Under the pieces are notes generated by a model, which was given only the letters and a program-made list of their open reading frames with translations, had not been told where the DNA came from and did not search any database. This document shows, in pieces, positions 1 through 8,757 of a DNA stretch of 64,000 nucleotides. The stretch covers positions 248,001-312,000 of the forward strand of contig NZ_LMKH01000001.1 of assembly GCF_001421415.1 (NCBI RefSeq). The letters run 5' to 3'. This stretch comes from Sphingomonas sp. Leaf208. Its GTDB lineage: Bacteria > Pseudomonadota > Alphaproteobacteria > Sphingomonadales > Sphingomonadaceae. Made by a program: the position numbers and the translations under genes. How positions within the stretch are numbered: position 1 is the first letter of the stretch; the number at the start of each line of letters is the position of its first letter.

Positions 1-306
1 GACATCGGCCTGATGGAGGACCGCGCGACGCTGCGGATCAGTTCGCAGCACATGGCGAACTGGCTGCTCCACGGCATCGCGACGCCCGACGAGGCGGATG
101 CGGCGCTGCGACGAATGGCGGCGAAGGTTGATGCGCAGAACGCGGGCGATCCGCTGTACCGGCCGATGGCGGGGCATGAGGACGACAGCCTCGCATTCCA
201 GGCCGCCCGCGCGCTCGTGTTCGATGGTCTCGCGCAGCCGAGCGGTTATACCGAGCCGCTGCTCCACGCGTTCCGCGCGCGGGCAAAGGAAAGGGACGCT
301 TCCTGA
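1..306 (+). CDS. glcB: Malate synthase G, C-terminal end (partial)
   Basis: Glyoxylate-cycle enzyme that condenses glyoxylate with acetyl-CoA to malate in the cytosol. Only the last 101 residues are inside the window; the reading frame is open from base 1 and the 5' part lies upstream. The fragment contains the stretch [20 protein letters not shown], which is characteristic of the C-terminal helical plug of malate synthase G. The TGA stop shares its last base with the ATG of the next gene (TGATG), so the two are probably translationally coupled. The family is recognised from memory of its C-terminal signature; catalytic residues are not visible in this fragment. Confidence 0.85.
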   Translation, partial: DIGLMEDRATLRISSQHMANWLLHGIATPDEADAALRRMAAKVDAQNAGDPLYRPMAGHEDDSLAFQAARALVFDGLAQPSGYTEPLLHAFRARAKERDAS

Positions 307-833
307 TGCCGCTCTACGAGATCGAGGGTAAACGGCCGACGCTGGCCGACGACGTCTGGATCGCGCCGTCCGCCGACGTGATCGGCGACGCGCGGCTGGG
401 GGAGGGGGTGAGCGTCTGGTTCGGCGCTGTGATCCGTGCCGACAACACGCCGATCCTCGTCGGTGCACAGACCAACATCCAGGAGGGCGCGATGCTGCAC
501 TCCGATCCCGGCGCGCCGTTGACCGTGGGGCAGGGCTGTACGGTCGGTCATCATGCGATCCTCCACGGCTGCACGATCGGCAGCAACGTGCTGGTCGGGA
601 TGGGGGCGACGATCCTCAACAAGGCGGTGATCGGCGACGATTGCCTGATCGGTGCGAACGCGCTGGTGACCGAGGGGAAGGTGTTTCCTGCCGGGAGCCT
701 GATCGTCGGCGCGCCAGCCAAGGCGGTCCGCGAACTGACTCCGGAAGCGATTGCCGGCCTGAAGATGTCGGCGGCCGGTTATGCAGCCAAGCAGCGCGTT
801 TACGCCGAGGGCTTGAGGCTGGTCGAAGTCTAA
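306..833 (+). CDS. Gamma-carbonic anhydrase family protein
   Basis: A 175-residue left-handed beta-helix protein built from hexapeptide repeats, about the usual length for the YrdA/PaaY/CaiE-like gamma-carbonic anhydrase group. His65 (in AMLHSD), His82 and His87 (in GHHAILHGC) occupy the expected trimer-interface metal-ligand positions. Known relatives bind Zn or Fe and may hydrate CO2, but many have no proven activity. The ATG overlaps the malate synthase stop by one base, so it is probably expressed from that operon. A dispersed inverted repeat begins just after its stop codon. Confidence 0.85.
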   Translation: MPLYEIEGKRPTLADDVWIAPSADVIGDARLGEGVSVWFGAVIRADNTPILVGAQTNIQEGAMLHSDPGAPLTVGQGCTVGHHAILHGCTIGSNVLVGMGATILNKAVIGDDCLIGANALVTEGKVFPAGSLIVGAPAKAVRELTPEAIAGLKMSAAGYAAKQRVYAEGLRLVEV

Positions 834-835
834 AA

Positions 836-958
836 TCCTCCCCCGCCAGGGGGAGGTGGCGCTGAAGGCGACGGAGGGGGAGGATACGGAACAGACGTGT
901 CGCCTGCCTTCCCCTCCGTCTGGCAAGTGCCAGTCACCTCCCCCTAGCGGGGGAGGAT
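836..958. repeat. Dispersed inverted-repeat element, copy A
   Basis: GC-rich element of about 123 bp filling the gap between two convergent genes. The outer arms begin TCCTCCCCCGCCAGG and end with the inverse, TAGCGGGGGAGGA. An inner pair matches GACGGAGGGGGAGGA and its complement. The same architecture recurs at 8894, 15820, 40559 and 48762. It can fold into a long hairpin and may act as a bidirectional terminator. Confidence 0.85.
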
Positions 959-964
959 TATTCA

Positions 965-2299
965 CTAGAAGCTCAGCCGGCCACCGAGCGACAGCACGAC
1001 GGCCGACGCATCGCGAAGTGCGCCGGAGGTCAGGATGTTCGTCTGTGCGGCGGTGCCGACATAGGCGGCCGTCCTGCGGTCGATCGTGGTGTTTTCGAAA
1101 TCGACATATTGCGCGGCGGCGTCGAGCGCGATGCGCGAGGTCAGCTGGTACGAGCCACCCGCCGCATAGGTCCAGCGGTCGGCGTCGGGTACGCGGGCAT
1201 CGCGCAATCCGTCCTGCGTCGGCGTCTTGGTACGCTGGACACCCGCGCGGATCGTCGCTTTGGGGGTGACGGCGTAGTCGAAGCCGCCCGCGAGGCTCCA
1301 GCTGTCCTGGTAGTTTTCGGGGATCGCGGTGTTCAACGGCGCGCCGAGATCGATCGTGTCGAACTTGCTCCAGTTGTAAGCGACGACCTGCGCGTTGAGC
1401 GTCAGCGCGTTGGTGGCGCGGATGCGACCAGCGACGATCACCTGGCCCGGCGTGTTGAAGCTCGCCTTGGCGCCATCGATCGAAACGTTCGAGCTTGCCA
1501 GCGGACCGACCAGTCCGGTGACGTTCAGGCTGCCCTTCAGATTGTGGCGGATGCTCGACTTGTAGCTGACACCGACGGTGGCGAAGTCGTTGTGCAGCTG
1601 AACGCCTGCGGTCCAGCCGAAGTCCCAGCCGTCACCCTTCAGCTCCTGGAAGCCGTCGGGCAGCGCCGCCGACAGGTTGGGGAGCGCATTGTTGAGCGTC
1701 GCATCGGTATATTCGACGTTCAGCGCACCACCGACACGCAGCCAGTCGGTCACCGCAACGCCGATCGACGGTTGGATATCGATCGTCCGCAGCCGCGTCT
1801 TGTCCGCGCTGTAGCGTGCCCAGCTGTTCGCTTCGTAGTTGGTTGTGAAGCTGAAGGGCGACGTCACCGCGACGCCGATCGCGATCCGGTCGGTCAGCGG
1901 ATAGGCGATCGCGCCCGACGGAACGACACCCTTGTTGATCGGATCGCTCGACGTACCGTTGCCGCCGACCGGCGCGTAATTGAACCCCGTTGGCCGGCCG
2001 GTCGTCGGCGAGAAGATCGGGCGGCCGATGAGCGTGCCGGTGTCGACGACGTCGCCCTTGGGCAGGATCGCGCTTGCACTCAGTGTCGCGCTGCCGTCGC
2101 GGATACCGGCGATCGCGGCCGGGTTCCACCACAGCGAGTCAGGGCCGGTATCGGCGCCTTCACCCGAGAATGCGCGACCGGCGCCGCGTGCGGACTGTGC
2201 CTGGAGATAAAAGGCATCAGCATAGGCGGTGCTGGCAAATCCGAAAGCGGAAACGAGTGCTGATACCGCCAGAAGCGGAGCTTTGGTGCGAAGCGTCAT
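965..2299 (-). CDS. OmpP1/FadL-type outer-membrane fatty-acid transporter
   Basis: A 444-residue outer-membrane beta-barrel protein. It has a Sec signal peptide of about 27 residues ending near AYADAF. The FadL N-terminal hatch signature follows: an alternating small-residue stretch (QAQSARGAGRAFSGEGA), then the typical SLWWNPAAIAG. The C-terminus ends in Phe (GGRLSF), as expected for a Bam substrate. FadL proteins pass long-chain fatty acids or other hydrophobic compounds through a lateral opening. It lies near beta-oxidation genes, which supports fatty-acid uptake. It starts 50 bp downstream of the DUF2147 gene on the same strand and could share its transcript. The exact substrate is not shown by the sequence. 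Confidence 0.9.
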   Translation of the reverse strand: MTLRTKAPLLAVSALVSAFGFASTAYADAFYLQAQSARGAGRAFSGEGADTGPDSLWWNPAAIAGIRDGSATLSASAILPKGDVVDTGTLIGRPIFSPTTGRPTGFNYAPVGGNGTSSDPINKGVVPSGAIAYPLTDRIAIGVAVTSPFSFTTNYEANSWARYSADKTRLRTIDIQPSIGVAVTDWLRVGGALNVEYTDATLNNALPNLSAALPDGFQELKGDGWDFGWTAGVQLHNDFATVGVSYKSSIRHNLKGSLNVTGLVGPLASSNVSIDGAKASFNTPGQVIVAGRIRATNALTLNAQVVAYNWSKFDTIDLGAPLNTAIPENYQDSWSLAGGFDYAVTPKATIRAGVQRTKTPTQDGLRDARVPDADRWTYAAGGSYQLTSRIALDAAAQYVDFENTTIDRRTAAYVGTAAQTNILTSGALRDASAVVLSLGGRLSF

Positions 2300-2349
2300 G
2301 GGTAAGGTCCTGAAAGCTATACTGATAATAGGGAGGTGGAAGCCGCGCC

Positions 2350-2760
2350 TCAGCGCACGCGGGTCCAGGTCTGGGTCTTGCAGAGCGGGAAGAAGACGCA
2401 GCCGCGCAGCTTCAGCTGGTTCGCACCGAGCGGCGTGATCTTGCCGCTATACGTCTTGCCGTCCTCGGCGTTGTAGACTTGGCCGCTGCTCCAGACGCCG
2501 CCTGAGTCAGACTTGAACCCGCTGAGCATCTGCAGGCCCTGGATCGGGCGGTTGCGCAGCGCGGTGTTGGAGTTGTTCGCATCCTTCATCGAAGGATTGG
2601 CGCGCAACGCATCGGAGGTGAGGATTTTGCCGCAGATCGACGGGCCACAGCGGGCGATCTCGACGACGGCGTTGTGCGTCTCGGTCTTCCAGCGGCCGAT
2701 GACGGTCTCGGGCGTGGCGGACGCGCCGGCGAGCAGGGCGGTGGCGATCAACAGGGACAT
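2350..2760 (-). CDS. DUF2147 domain-containing exported protein
   Basis: A 136-residue protein with an N-terminal signal peptide (MSLLIATALLAGASA) and a small lipocalin-like DUF2147 domain. Visible features are the opening IGRWKTETHNAVVEI, the pair C38/C43 (RCGPSICG), the YNAEDGKTYSGKI strand, and the closing LRGCVFFPLCKTQTWTR. The function of DUF2147 is not established; members are periplasmic and often sit beside lipid or stress genes. It is upstream of the FadL-type porin on the same strand, which suggests a role linked to hydrophobic-compound uptake (inference). Two related palindromes lie upstream and may control it. Confidence 0.85.
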   Translation of the reverse strand: MSLLIATALLAGASATPETVIGRWKTETHNAVVEIARCGPSICGKILTSDALRANPSMKDANNSNTALRNRPIQGLQMLSGFKSDSGGVWSSGQVYNAEDGKTYSGKITPLGANQLKLRGCVFFPLCKTQTWTRVR

Positions 2761-2791
2761 CTTCTATCCTCTCCTAGTGTCGTTGGGTGCG

Positions 2792-2862
2792 CCGTATGCG
2801 TACGGTCGCTAAAATCTCGTAAAGTCGCCGACGTTACCGCGACCTCGTTGCCGTATACGGCA
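2792..2862. promoter_or_regulatory. Two related palindromes upstream of the DUF2147 gene
   Basis: CCGTATGCGTACGG (2792-2805) and TGCCGTATACGGCA (2849-2862) share CCGTA/TACGG half-sites with different central spacing. They lie 32 and 89 bp upstream of the DUF2147 start codon, so they could be operators of an unidentified regulator. This rests on symmetry only. Confidence 0.35.
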
Positions 2863-2951
2863 GTTATCGGTCCCGACTAGAATTGTACGAAGACAAGTCA
2901 AGTCTTCTTACTGATTTCGTGCGGTGAAAAAGTGTTCACGTGCCTTTCCCT

Positions 2952-3044
2952 GTCATTCCCGCGGAAGCGGGAACCCATATTGGCTGACGTTGCGATCGTG
3001 CACATAGGCCAGCCAGTATGGGTCCCCACCTGCGTGGGGATGAC
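2952..3044. repeat. MITE-like element with 35-bp terminal inverted repeats
   Basis: The arms 2952-2986 and 3010-3044 are inverse complements at 28 of 35 positions and flank a 23-bp centre. They begin with GTCATTCCCGCGGAAGCGGG, a type of short mobile repeat common in proteobacterial intergenic DNA. It sits just after the stop of the minus-strand beta-oxidation gene. No transposase is present. Confidence 0.75.
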
Positions 3045-3049
3045 GGAGA

Positions 3050-5368
3050 TCAGTTCCGCAGCGGCTTGCCAGTCTGCAGCATGTGCACGACTCGCGCCTG
3101 CGTCCGCGGATCCTTCACGCTCGCCATGAACGCCGCGCGCTCCAGATCGAGCAACTGGTCCTCGGTCACATTGTCGACCAGATCGGCCTCGCCGCCGGTG
3201 ATCACCTCGGCAAGCCGATCCGCGACGATGAGGTCGTAATCGGTCGCCATGCCCTTCTTGTGGAAGTCCGCGACCGCCATGTTGAGACCCGTCCGGCCGC
3301 TCGCGCCCGCCAGGCGGAAGGTCGGCTTCTCCGGCGCGACATAGCCTTCGACCAGCGACAGCGCCTTGGCCTTCGCATCCGCCAGCAACCGGTCGCGGTT
3401 CATCGTGATGCCGTCGGCCTTGCGCAGGATCATCATCTCCTTCGCCTCCGCTGCCGACTTGGCGACCTGCGCGGTGGAGACCGCCTGGAACACCTTGGTC
3501 AGCACCGGCATCGGCCCGTTCGGCAGCGTGCGCGACTTGGTCCAGCGGTCGAGCATCTCGCCATTGCCGCCCCAGCCGGGGACGAGCCCGACGCCGCATT
3601 CGACGAGGCCTGCGTAGGTCTCGGCATGCGCCTGCACCGCGTCCGAATGGAGCAGGATCTCGCACCCGCCGCCGAGCGCCAGCCCGGCGGGCGCGCTGAC
3701 GACCGGGAAGGGCGCGTATTTGAGCGCCTTGTACGCCTGCTGACCGCCCGAGACGCTGGCCTCGACCATGTCCCAGAGGCCCGCACCGACCGCGAACATC
3801 GCCGCGCCGAGGTTCGCGCCCGCCGAGAAGTTCGACGCGTCGTTATACACCACCAGCGCCTTGAAGCGCTCGCGGACGACCGGGATCGCTTCGTAGATGA
3901 GCGCCACGACCTGATCGTCGAGCGCGTTCATCTTGGTGTGGAACTCGAGCGCCGCGACGCCGTCGCCGACGTCCCAGAGCGACGCTGACAGGTTTTGCAG
4001 GATCGGTTGCGAGCGAAGCTTGATGTCCTCGAGCAACTCGACGCCGTCAGCGCGCGGCACGTCGGCATACTCACCGCCAGCCGTGAGGTACTGACGCTGG
4101 CCGTTCTCTACGCGGTAGAACGGACGATCGCCCGCGGTCGTCAGGATCGCAGGAACGTCGCGACCTTCCTCGGCGAGGCGCGCAGCGAGCACGCCGGGCC
4201 CCATCCGGTCGACCAGCTCGAACGGCCCGTATTTCCAGTTATAGCCGAGCTTCATCGCATCATCGATCGCGACGACATCGTCCGCCGCCTCGCCGACGAG
4301 CATCGCCGCGTAGGACAACGTGTTGCCGAGGATTGACCACGCATAGATGCCGATCTTGCCCGGCTCCGCGATCAACGCGGCGAGATCCTTGCCGGTCTTG
4401 CCCGGCAATTCCGCCGGCTTGGCTTCAGGGCGATACTCGCCGGTCGCGAGATCGAGCGACAGCTTAGTGCGGGTCGCCTTGTCGAACCGGTAGAAGCCAC
4501 CCTTGCCCTTGCGGCCGGTGAACCCGTCCGCGATCATCTTGTCGACCAGCGGCAGCGGGCGGACCGTATCGAAATACGGATCGCCAGCCGGAAGCGTGGA
4601 GGAGAGGCTCTTCGACAGCAGCGGCATGAGATCGACGCCGACGAGGTCGACCAGCCCGAAGATCCCGGTCTTCGGCACGCCCATCGGACGGCCACCGATC
4701 TGGTCGGCTTCCTCGACGGTCAGCCCCTGGTCCATCGCCGCGTTGATCGCGATCGCCAGCCAATAGGTGCCGATGCGGTTCGCGATGAAGCCCGGCGTGT
4801 CCTTCGCGCGGACGATCCGCTTGCCCATGAAGCGATCGACGAAATCCTCGACCTTCTCGGCGACCGCGACGTCGGTTGCCACGCCGCGGACGATCTCGAC
4901 CAGCCGCATGTAGCGCGGCGGATTGAAGAAGTGCGTGATGAGGAAGTCGGCCTTGAACTGGTCCGAGCGCCCCTCCACCAAGTTGCCGAGCGGGATCGTC
5001 GAGGTGTTCGACGACACCGCGGTGCCGGGGCGCTTCAAAGTCTCGAGCTTGGCATAGAGCGCCTGCTTGATGTCGAGCCGTTCAACGATCGCCTCGACGA
5101 TCCAGTCACACTCGGCGACGCGATCCAGATGATCGTCGATGTTGCCCGTCTCGACCAGCTTGGCCGCGCGCTTCGACATGAAGGGGGCGGGATCGGTCTT
5201 GAGCATCTTCGCGACCGCGCCCTTGGCCACTGCGTCACGATCGTCACCGTCGCGGGGGACGATGTCGAGCAACAGCACTGGGATGCCGGCATTGGCGATC
5301 TGCGCGGCAATGCCCGCACCCATCACGCCCGCGCCGATGACGCAGACCTTCTTGACCTGATCGACCAT
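3050..5368 (-). CDS. 3-hydroxyacyl-CoA dehydrogenase / enoyl-CoA hydratase, FadN-type
   Basis: A 772-residue bifunctional beta-oxidation enzyme. The N-terminus carries a Rossmann NAD site (VCVIGAGVMGAGIA, about residues 6-19). Next come the dehydrogenase signature THFFNPPRYMRLVEIV and a second dehydrogenase domain with KDTPGFIANRIGTYW. The C-terminal part is a crotonase domain (NFSAGANLG, then GLALGGGCEILLHSDA). This order, dehydrogenase first and crotonase last, matches Bacillus FadN and is the reverse of E. coli FadB. The start was set at MVDQVKK because it overlaps the thiolase stop as TAATG; an in-frame upstream extension would lie inside the thiolase gene. It is cotranscribed with that thiolase. 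Confidence 0.93.
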   Translation of the reverse strand: MVDQVKKVCVIGAGVMGAGIAAQIANAGIPVLLLDIVPRDGDDRDAVAKGAVAKMLKTDPAPFMSKRAAKLVETGNIDDHLDRVAECDWIVEAIVERLDIKQALYAKLETLKRPGTAVSSNTSTIPLGNLVEGRSDQFKADFLITHFFNPPRYMRLVEIVRGVATDVAVAEKVEDFVDRFMGKRIVRAKDTPGFIANRIGTYWLAIAINAAMDQGLTVEEADQIGGRPMGVPKTGIFGLVDLVGVDLMPLLSKSLSSTLPAGDPYFDTVRPLPLVDKMIADGFTGRKGKGGFYRFDKATRTKLSLDLATGEYRPEAKPAELPGKTGKDLAALIAEPGKIGIYAWSILGNTLSYAAMLVGEAADDVVAIDDAMKLGYNWKYGPFELVDRMGPGVLAARLAEEGRDVPAILTTAGDRPFYRVENGQRQYLTAGGEYADVPRADGVELLEDIKLRSQPILQNLSASLWDVGDGVAALEFHTKMNALDDQVVALIYEAIPVVRERFKALVVYNDASNFSAGANLGAAMFAVGAGLWDMVEASVSGGQQAYKALKYAPFPVVSAPAGLALGGGCEILLHSDAVQAHAETYAGLVECGVGLVPGWGGNGEMLDRWTKSRTLPNGPMPVLTKVFQAVSTAQVAKSAAEAKEMMILRKADGITMNRDRLLADAKAKALSLVEGYVAPEKPTFRLAGASGRTGLNMAVADFHKKGMATDYDLIVADRLAEVITGGEADLVDNVTEDQLLDLERAAFMASVKDPRTQARVVHMLQTGKPLRN

Positions 5369-6504
5369 TATGCGCGCTCCAGCACCGTAGCGATGCCCTG
5401 ACCGCCGCCGATGCACTGCGTGGCGAGCGCATAGCGGCCGCCTTCACGCGCTAGCAGCGATGCCGCCTTGCCGACAATCCGCGCGCCGGTCGCGCCGAGC
5501 GGATGACCGATCGCGATCGCGCCGCCGTCGAGGTTGATCGTCTCGTCCTTCAGCCCGAGGTCGCGGATGCAGGCGATCGCCTGGCTCGCGAACGCCTCGT
5601 TGATCTCGACCACGTCGAGGTCCGCGACGGTGATCCCGGCACGCTCCAGCGCCTTCTTCGACGCACCGATCGGGCCAAGCCCCATCGTCTCGGGCGCGCA
5701 ACCCGACACGCCGATCGACTTGATCCGCGCGAGGATCGTCAGACCGTGCTTCTTCGCGAATTCCTCGGAAGTCACCAGCACTGCCGACGCACCGTCGGTC
5801 AGCGGCGACGACGTGCCAGCGGTCACCGAACCGTCCGCTCTGAACGCAGGCTTCAAGCCGGCGAGCGCTTCGGTGGTCGTGCCGGCGCGGATCGTGCCGT
5901 CCTGGCTGACCGGGCCCGCCTTCGTCTGGATCGTCACGATCTCGTCGGACAAGCGGCCATCGGCGCGCGCAGCCGCCGCCTTGTCCTGGCTCTTCACCGC
6001 GAACGCATCCTGCTCGGCGCGGGTGATCTGGTACTGCCGCGCGACGTTCTCGGCGGTCTCACCCATGCCCATGTATGCGCCGGCGCTCTTCTTCGCGAGC
6101 TCGGGGTTGGGGAGGGGGTTGTAGCCGCCCATCGGTACGCGGCTCATCGATTCGAGGCCCGCGCAGATAAACGCCTCGCCCGCGCCGACCGCGATCTGGC
6201 CGTAAGCGATGTGGATCGCGCTCATCGACGAGCCGCAGAACCGGTTGACCGTCATCCCGCCGACCGAGATCGGCAGGTCGGCGATCTGCGCGATCAGTTT
6301 GGCGACGTTGAGGCCCTGTTCCCCCTCGGGGAACGCGCAGCCGAGGATGATGTCCTCGATCTCGGCCGGATCGACGCCGGTCTTGTCGAGCAACCCGCGA
6401 ATCGTCTGTGCGGCGAGATCGTCCGGACGGACGCGGGCGAGTTCGCCCTTGCCGGCGAGGTGGAACGGCGAACGGGCGTACCCGGCGATGACGACGTTGG
6501 TCAC
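5368..6504 (-). CDS. Acetyl-CoA C-acyltransferase (beta-ketothiolase)
   Basis: A 378-residue thiolase performing the last beta-oxidation step, CoA-dependent cleavage of 3-ketoacyl-CoA. All catalytic motifs are present: nucleophile Cys90 in NRFCGSS, the NEAFA loop, GHPLGATGAR with the catalytic His, and the second Cys in TQCIGGGQG. It is first in a two-gene operon with the dehydrogenase/hydratase, overlapping it by one base. Transcription is divergent from the acyl-CoA ligase gene, and a candidate MerR operator lies in the shared gap. FadA-like, but not assigned a symbol because several thiolases coexist here. Confidence 0.93.
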   Translation of the reverse strand: MTNVVIAGYARSPFHLAGKGELARVRPDDLAAQTIRGLLDKTGVDPAEIEDIILGCAFPEGEQGLNVAKLIAQIADLPISVGGMTVNRFCGSSMSAIHIAYGQIAVGAGEAFICAGLESMSRVPMGGYNPLPNPELAKKSAGAYMGMGETAENVARQYQITRAEQDAFAVKSQDKAAAARADGRLSDEIVTIQTKAGPVSQDGTIRAGTTTEALAGLKPAFRADGSVTAGTSSPLTDGASAVLVTSEEFAKKHGLTILARIKSIGVSGCAPETMGLGPIGASKKALERAGITVADLDVVEINEAFASQAIACIRDLGLKDETINLDGGAIAIGHPLGATGARIVGKAASLLAREGGRYALATQCIGGGQGIATVLERA

Positions 6505-6570
6505 GATGATCCTCTCATATTGCGGTCGACCCGGTTAACGCTTGCGGGTTACCCTTAAGGTGCGATACCT

Positions 6571-6588
6571 CACCTTTACGTCAAGGTG
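6571..6588. promoter_or_regulatory. Candidate MerR-family operator in divergent promoter region
   Basis: A perfect dyad CACCTT-N6-AAGGTG with centre TACGTC, in the 131-bp gap between the thiolase operon and the acyl-CoA ligase/MerR genes. A second partial copy containing CCTTAAGG lies just upstream (6553-6560). Symmetry and spacing suit a MerR dimer, and the MerR gene is in the adjacent operon. No binding is proven. Confidence 0.5.
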
Positions 6589-6635
6589 AAGCGGCCGACA
6601 ATATGGCTTACGCACACTGAGCAATGGAGAGCGAG

Positions 6636-8321
6636 ATGCAGGACACTTCCGGGGGCAAGGCGATCGGCGTTCCGCTGCTGGGCGAGCCGCGGCTGCTGGG
6701 CGACATGCTCGACCTGTCGGTACAGCGGTTCGGGTCGCGCAACGTGCTCGACTTCATGGGCCGGACGCTGACCTATGCCGAACTCGGCGAGGCGGTGGAT
6801 CGGGCAGCGCGGGGGCTCCAGGACATGGGTGTCGTCAAGGGCACGCGTGTCGCGCTCTGCCTGCCGAACACGCCCTATTATCCAATCCTGTTCTTTGCGA
6901 TCCTCAAGGCCGGCGGCGTCGTCGTCAACGTCAACCCGCTCTATGTCGAGCGCGAGCTTGCGCATCTGCTCGAAGACTCCGGCGCAACGATCATCGCCAC
7001 CTGCGACATCGCCGAGATCCACGCACGCGTGCTCAAGGTCGCGGGGCAGATGGGCGTGAAGCACGTCATAACCTGTCCGATCGCGGGCGCGCTGCCGACG
7101 CTGAAGTCGATCGCCTACCGCATCTTCAAGCGCGCCGAGATTGGCCATGCGCCTAGCGATGCGCGCCATTCCACGTTCGACTCGCTGCTCAAGGCGAAGG
7201 GTGCGCCGTCCCCCGTTACCGTTTCCCCGGACGAGGTCGCGGTGCTGCAATATACCGGCGGCACCACCGGCGAGCCCAAGGCAGCGATGCTCAGCCACGC
7301 CAACCTCGTCGCGAACGCCGACGCGATGGTAGTGTTCGTCGGTGGCGAGCAGCCCCACCAGGACCGCGTGCTCGGCGCACTGCCGCTGTTCCACGTCTTC
7401 GCGCTGACCACAGTGCTGACCTATTCGATCCGCACCGGCGCAGAGATGATCCTGTTGCCGCGCTTCGAGCTACAGCAACTGCTCAAGACGATCGAGCGGA
7501 CCAAACCGAGCTATTTCCCCGCGGTGCCGACGATCTATGCGGCGATTACGACAGCCGCCGAGACGCAGAAGATCGACCTGTCCTCGATCCACGCCTGCAT
7601 CTCGGGCGGGGCACCGCTTCCTGCGGAGGTGCGGATCGCGTTCGAGGCGGCGACCGGCGCCAAGCTGTGCGAGGGGTATGGTCTGTCGGAAGCTTCGCCG
7701 ATCATCACCTGCAACCCGATCGATGGCCTCAACAAGCCGGGCTCCGCCGGGCTGCCCTTTCCCGGCACGACGATCGAGATCCGCGACCGCGAGGACCCGA
7801 CCCGGCTGCTGCCCGTAGGTGAGAATGGCGAGATCTGCGCGCGTGGGCCCCAAATCACGCAGGGATACTGGCACAAGCCCGCCGCCACCGCCGAGTTGTT
7901 CGCGGATGGCGCGCTACGCACCGGTGACGTGGGCCACCTCGACGCGGACGGCTATCTGTTCATCGTCGACCGGATCAAGGATCTGATCCTCGCCGGCGGG
8001 TACAACGTCTATCCGCGCGTGATCGAGGAGGCCTTGTACGAACACCCCTCCGTGCTCGAAGCCGTCGTCATCGGCGTCCCCGACAAATACCGCGGGCAGG
8101 CGCCGAAAGCGTTCGTCGTGCTGGCCGAAGGTGCGGCCGCTACCCCGCTCGAACTACGCGATTTTCTCCGCGACAAGATCAGCAAGATCGAGCTTCCCCG
8201 CGAGGTCGAAATCCGCGACAGTCTCCCCAAGACGCTGATCGGCAAGCTATCCAAAAAGGAACTTGTCGCTGAAGAGACCGCAAAGGCGGCGGCGTCGGAG
8301 GCGAGGGGAGTGGACGCGTGA
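6636..8321 (+). CDS. fadD: Long-chain fatty acid-CoA ligase
   Basis: A 561-residue ANL-superfamily enzyme that activates fatty acids to acyl-CoA via an acyl-AMP. The AMP-binding P-loop reads YTGGTTGEPK (about residue 205). The GYGLSEASP motif, the TGDVGHLDADGYLFIVDR hinge region, and the C-terminal lysine segment LPKTLIGKLSKKEL follow. I chose the ATG at 6636 because GGAGAG (6626-6631) sits just before it; an ATG at 6624 would add four residues and lacks a clear ribosome site. It is coupled to the MerR gene by a GTGA overlap and divergent from the thiolase operon. Confidence 0.93.
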   Translation: MQDTSGGKAIGVPLLGEPRLLGDMLDLSVQRFGSRNVLDFMGRTLTYAELGEAVDRAARGLQDMGVVKGTRVALCLPNTPYYPILFFAILKAGGVVVNVNPLYVERELAHLLEDSGATIIATCDIAEIHARVLKVAGQMGVKHVITCPIAGALPTLKSIAYRIFKRAEIGHAPSDARHSTFDSLLKAKGAPSPVTVSPDEVAVLQYTGGTTGEPKAAMLSHANLVANADAMVVFVGGEQPHQDRVLGALPLFHVFALTTVLTYSIRTGAEMILLPRFELQQLLKTIERTKPSYFPAVPTIYAAITTAAETQKIDLSSIHACISGGAPLPAEVRIAFEAATGAKLCEGYGLSEASPIITCNPIDGLNKPGSAGLPFPGTTIEIRDREDPTRLLPVGENGEICARGPQITQGYWHKPAATAELFADGALRTGDVGHLDADGYLFIVDRIKDLILAGGYNVYPRVIEEALYEHPSVLEAVVIGVPDKYRGQAPKAFVVLAEGAAATPLELRDFLRDKISKIELPREVEIRDSLPKTLIGKLSKKELVAEETAKAAASEARGVDA

Positions 8322-8710
8322 ACGACCGACAGGACGATCTTACCGGCATACAGGAAGTCTCACGCATGCTCGGCGTGAGCGCGCGGACGCTGCGGTTCTA
8401 CGAGGACAAGAGGCTGATCGAGCCCTGCCGGATCGGCACCACGCGGGTCTACACGCGGCGCGAAGTCGCCCGGATGCAGCTGATTTTGCGTGGCAAGCGG
8501 CTGGGTTTCACGTTGCGCGACATCGAGGAATTTCTCGACCTCTATGACGCCGATCCGCAGCATGTAGAGCAGATGCGTGCGCTGGCGGAACGGTGTCGCC
8601 AGCGGATCGACCTGCTCGACGCGCAACGCGAGGCGATCGTCCAGACGCGGGATGAGTTGGAGAAGATCGAGCAGGAGGCTCTCGCGCGGATTCCGGCGGG
8701 AACGGTTTAA
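8318..8710 (+). CDS. MerR-family transcriptional regulator
   Basis: A 130-residue regulator with a GTG start overlapping the fadD stop (GTGA). The N-terminal winged helix-turn-helix is clear: IQEVSRMLGVSARTLRFYED at residues 11-30, then a wing with RVYTRREVARMQLI. A long dimerisation helix follows (about residues 80-122, ending DELEKIEQEAL). No cysteine cluster for metal sensing is seen, so it fits the acyl-CoA or lipid-linked MerR branch (LiuR-like) better than the metal or SoxR branches. Its operon context suggests control of this beta-oxidation locus and itself. The ligand is inferred, not seen. Confidence 0.9.
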   Translation: MNDRQDDLTGIQEVSRMLGVSARTLRFYEDKRLIEPCRIGTTRVYTRREVARMQLILRGKRLGFTLRDIEEFLDLYDADPQHVEQMRALAERCRQRIDLLDAQREAIVQTRDELEKIEQEALARIPAGTV

Positions 8711-8757
8711 GGCCTGCGGGACGCGGCCCCCCTGAAATTGCACCACCCCTCGAAACT

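Noticed and set aside
836..958. CRISPR array or phage attachment site
   Set aside because: The repeated units are single dispersed elements, not short direct repeats with spacers, and no integrase or cas gene is in the window.
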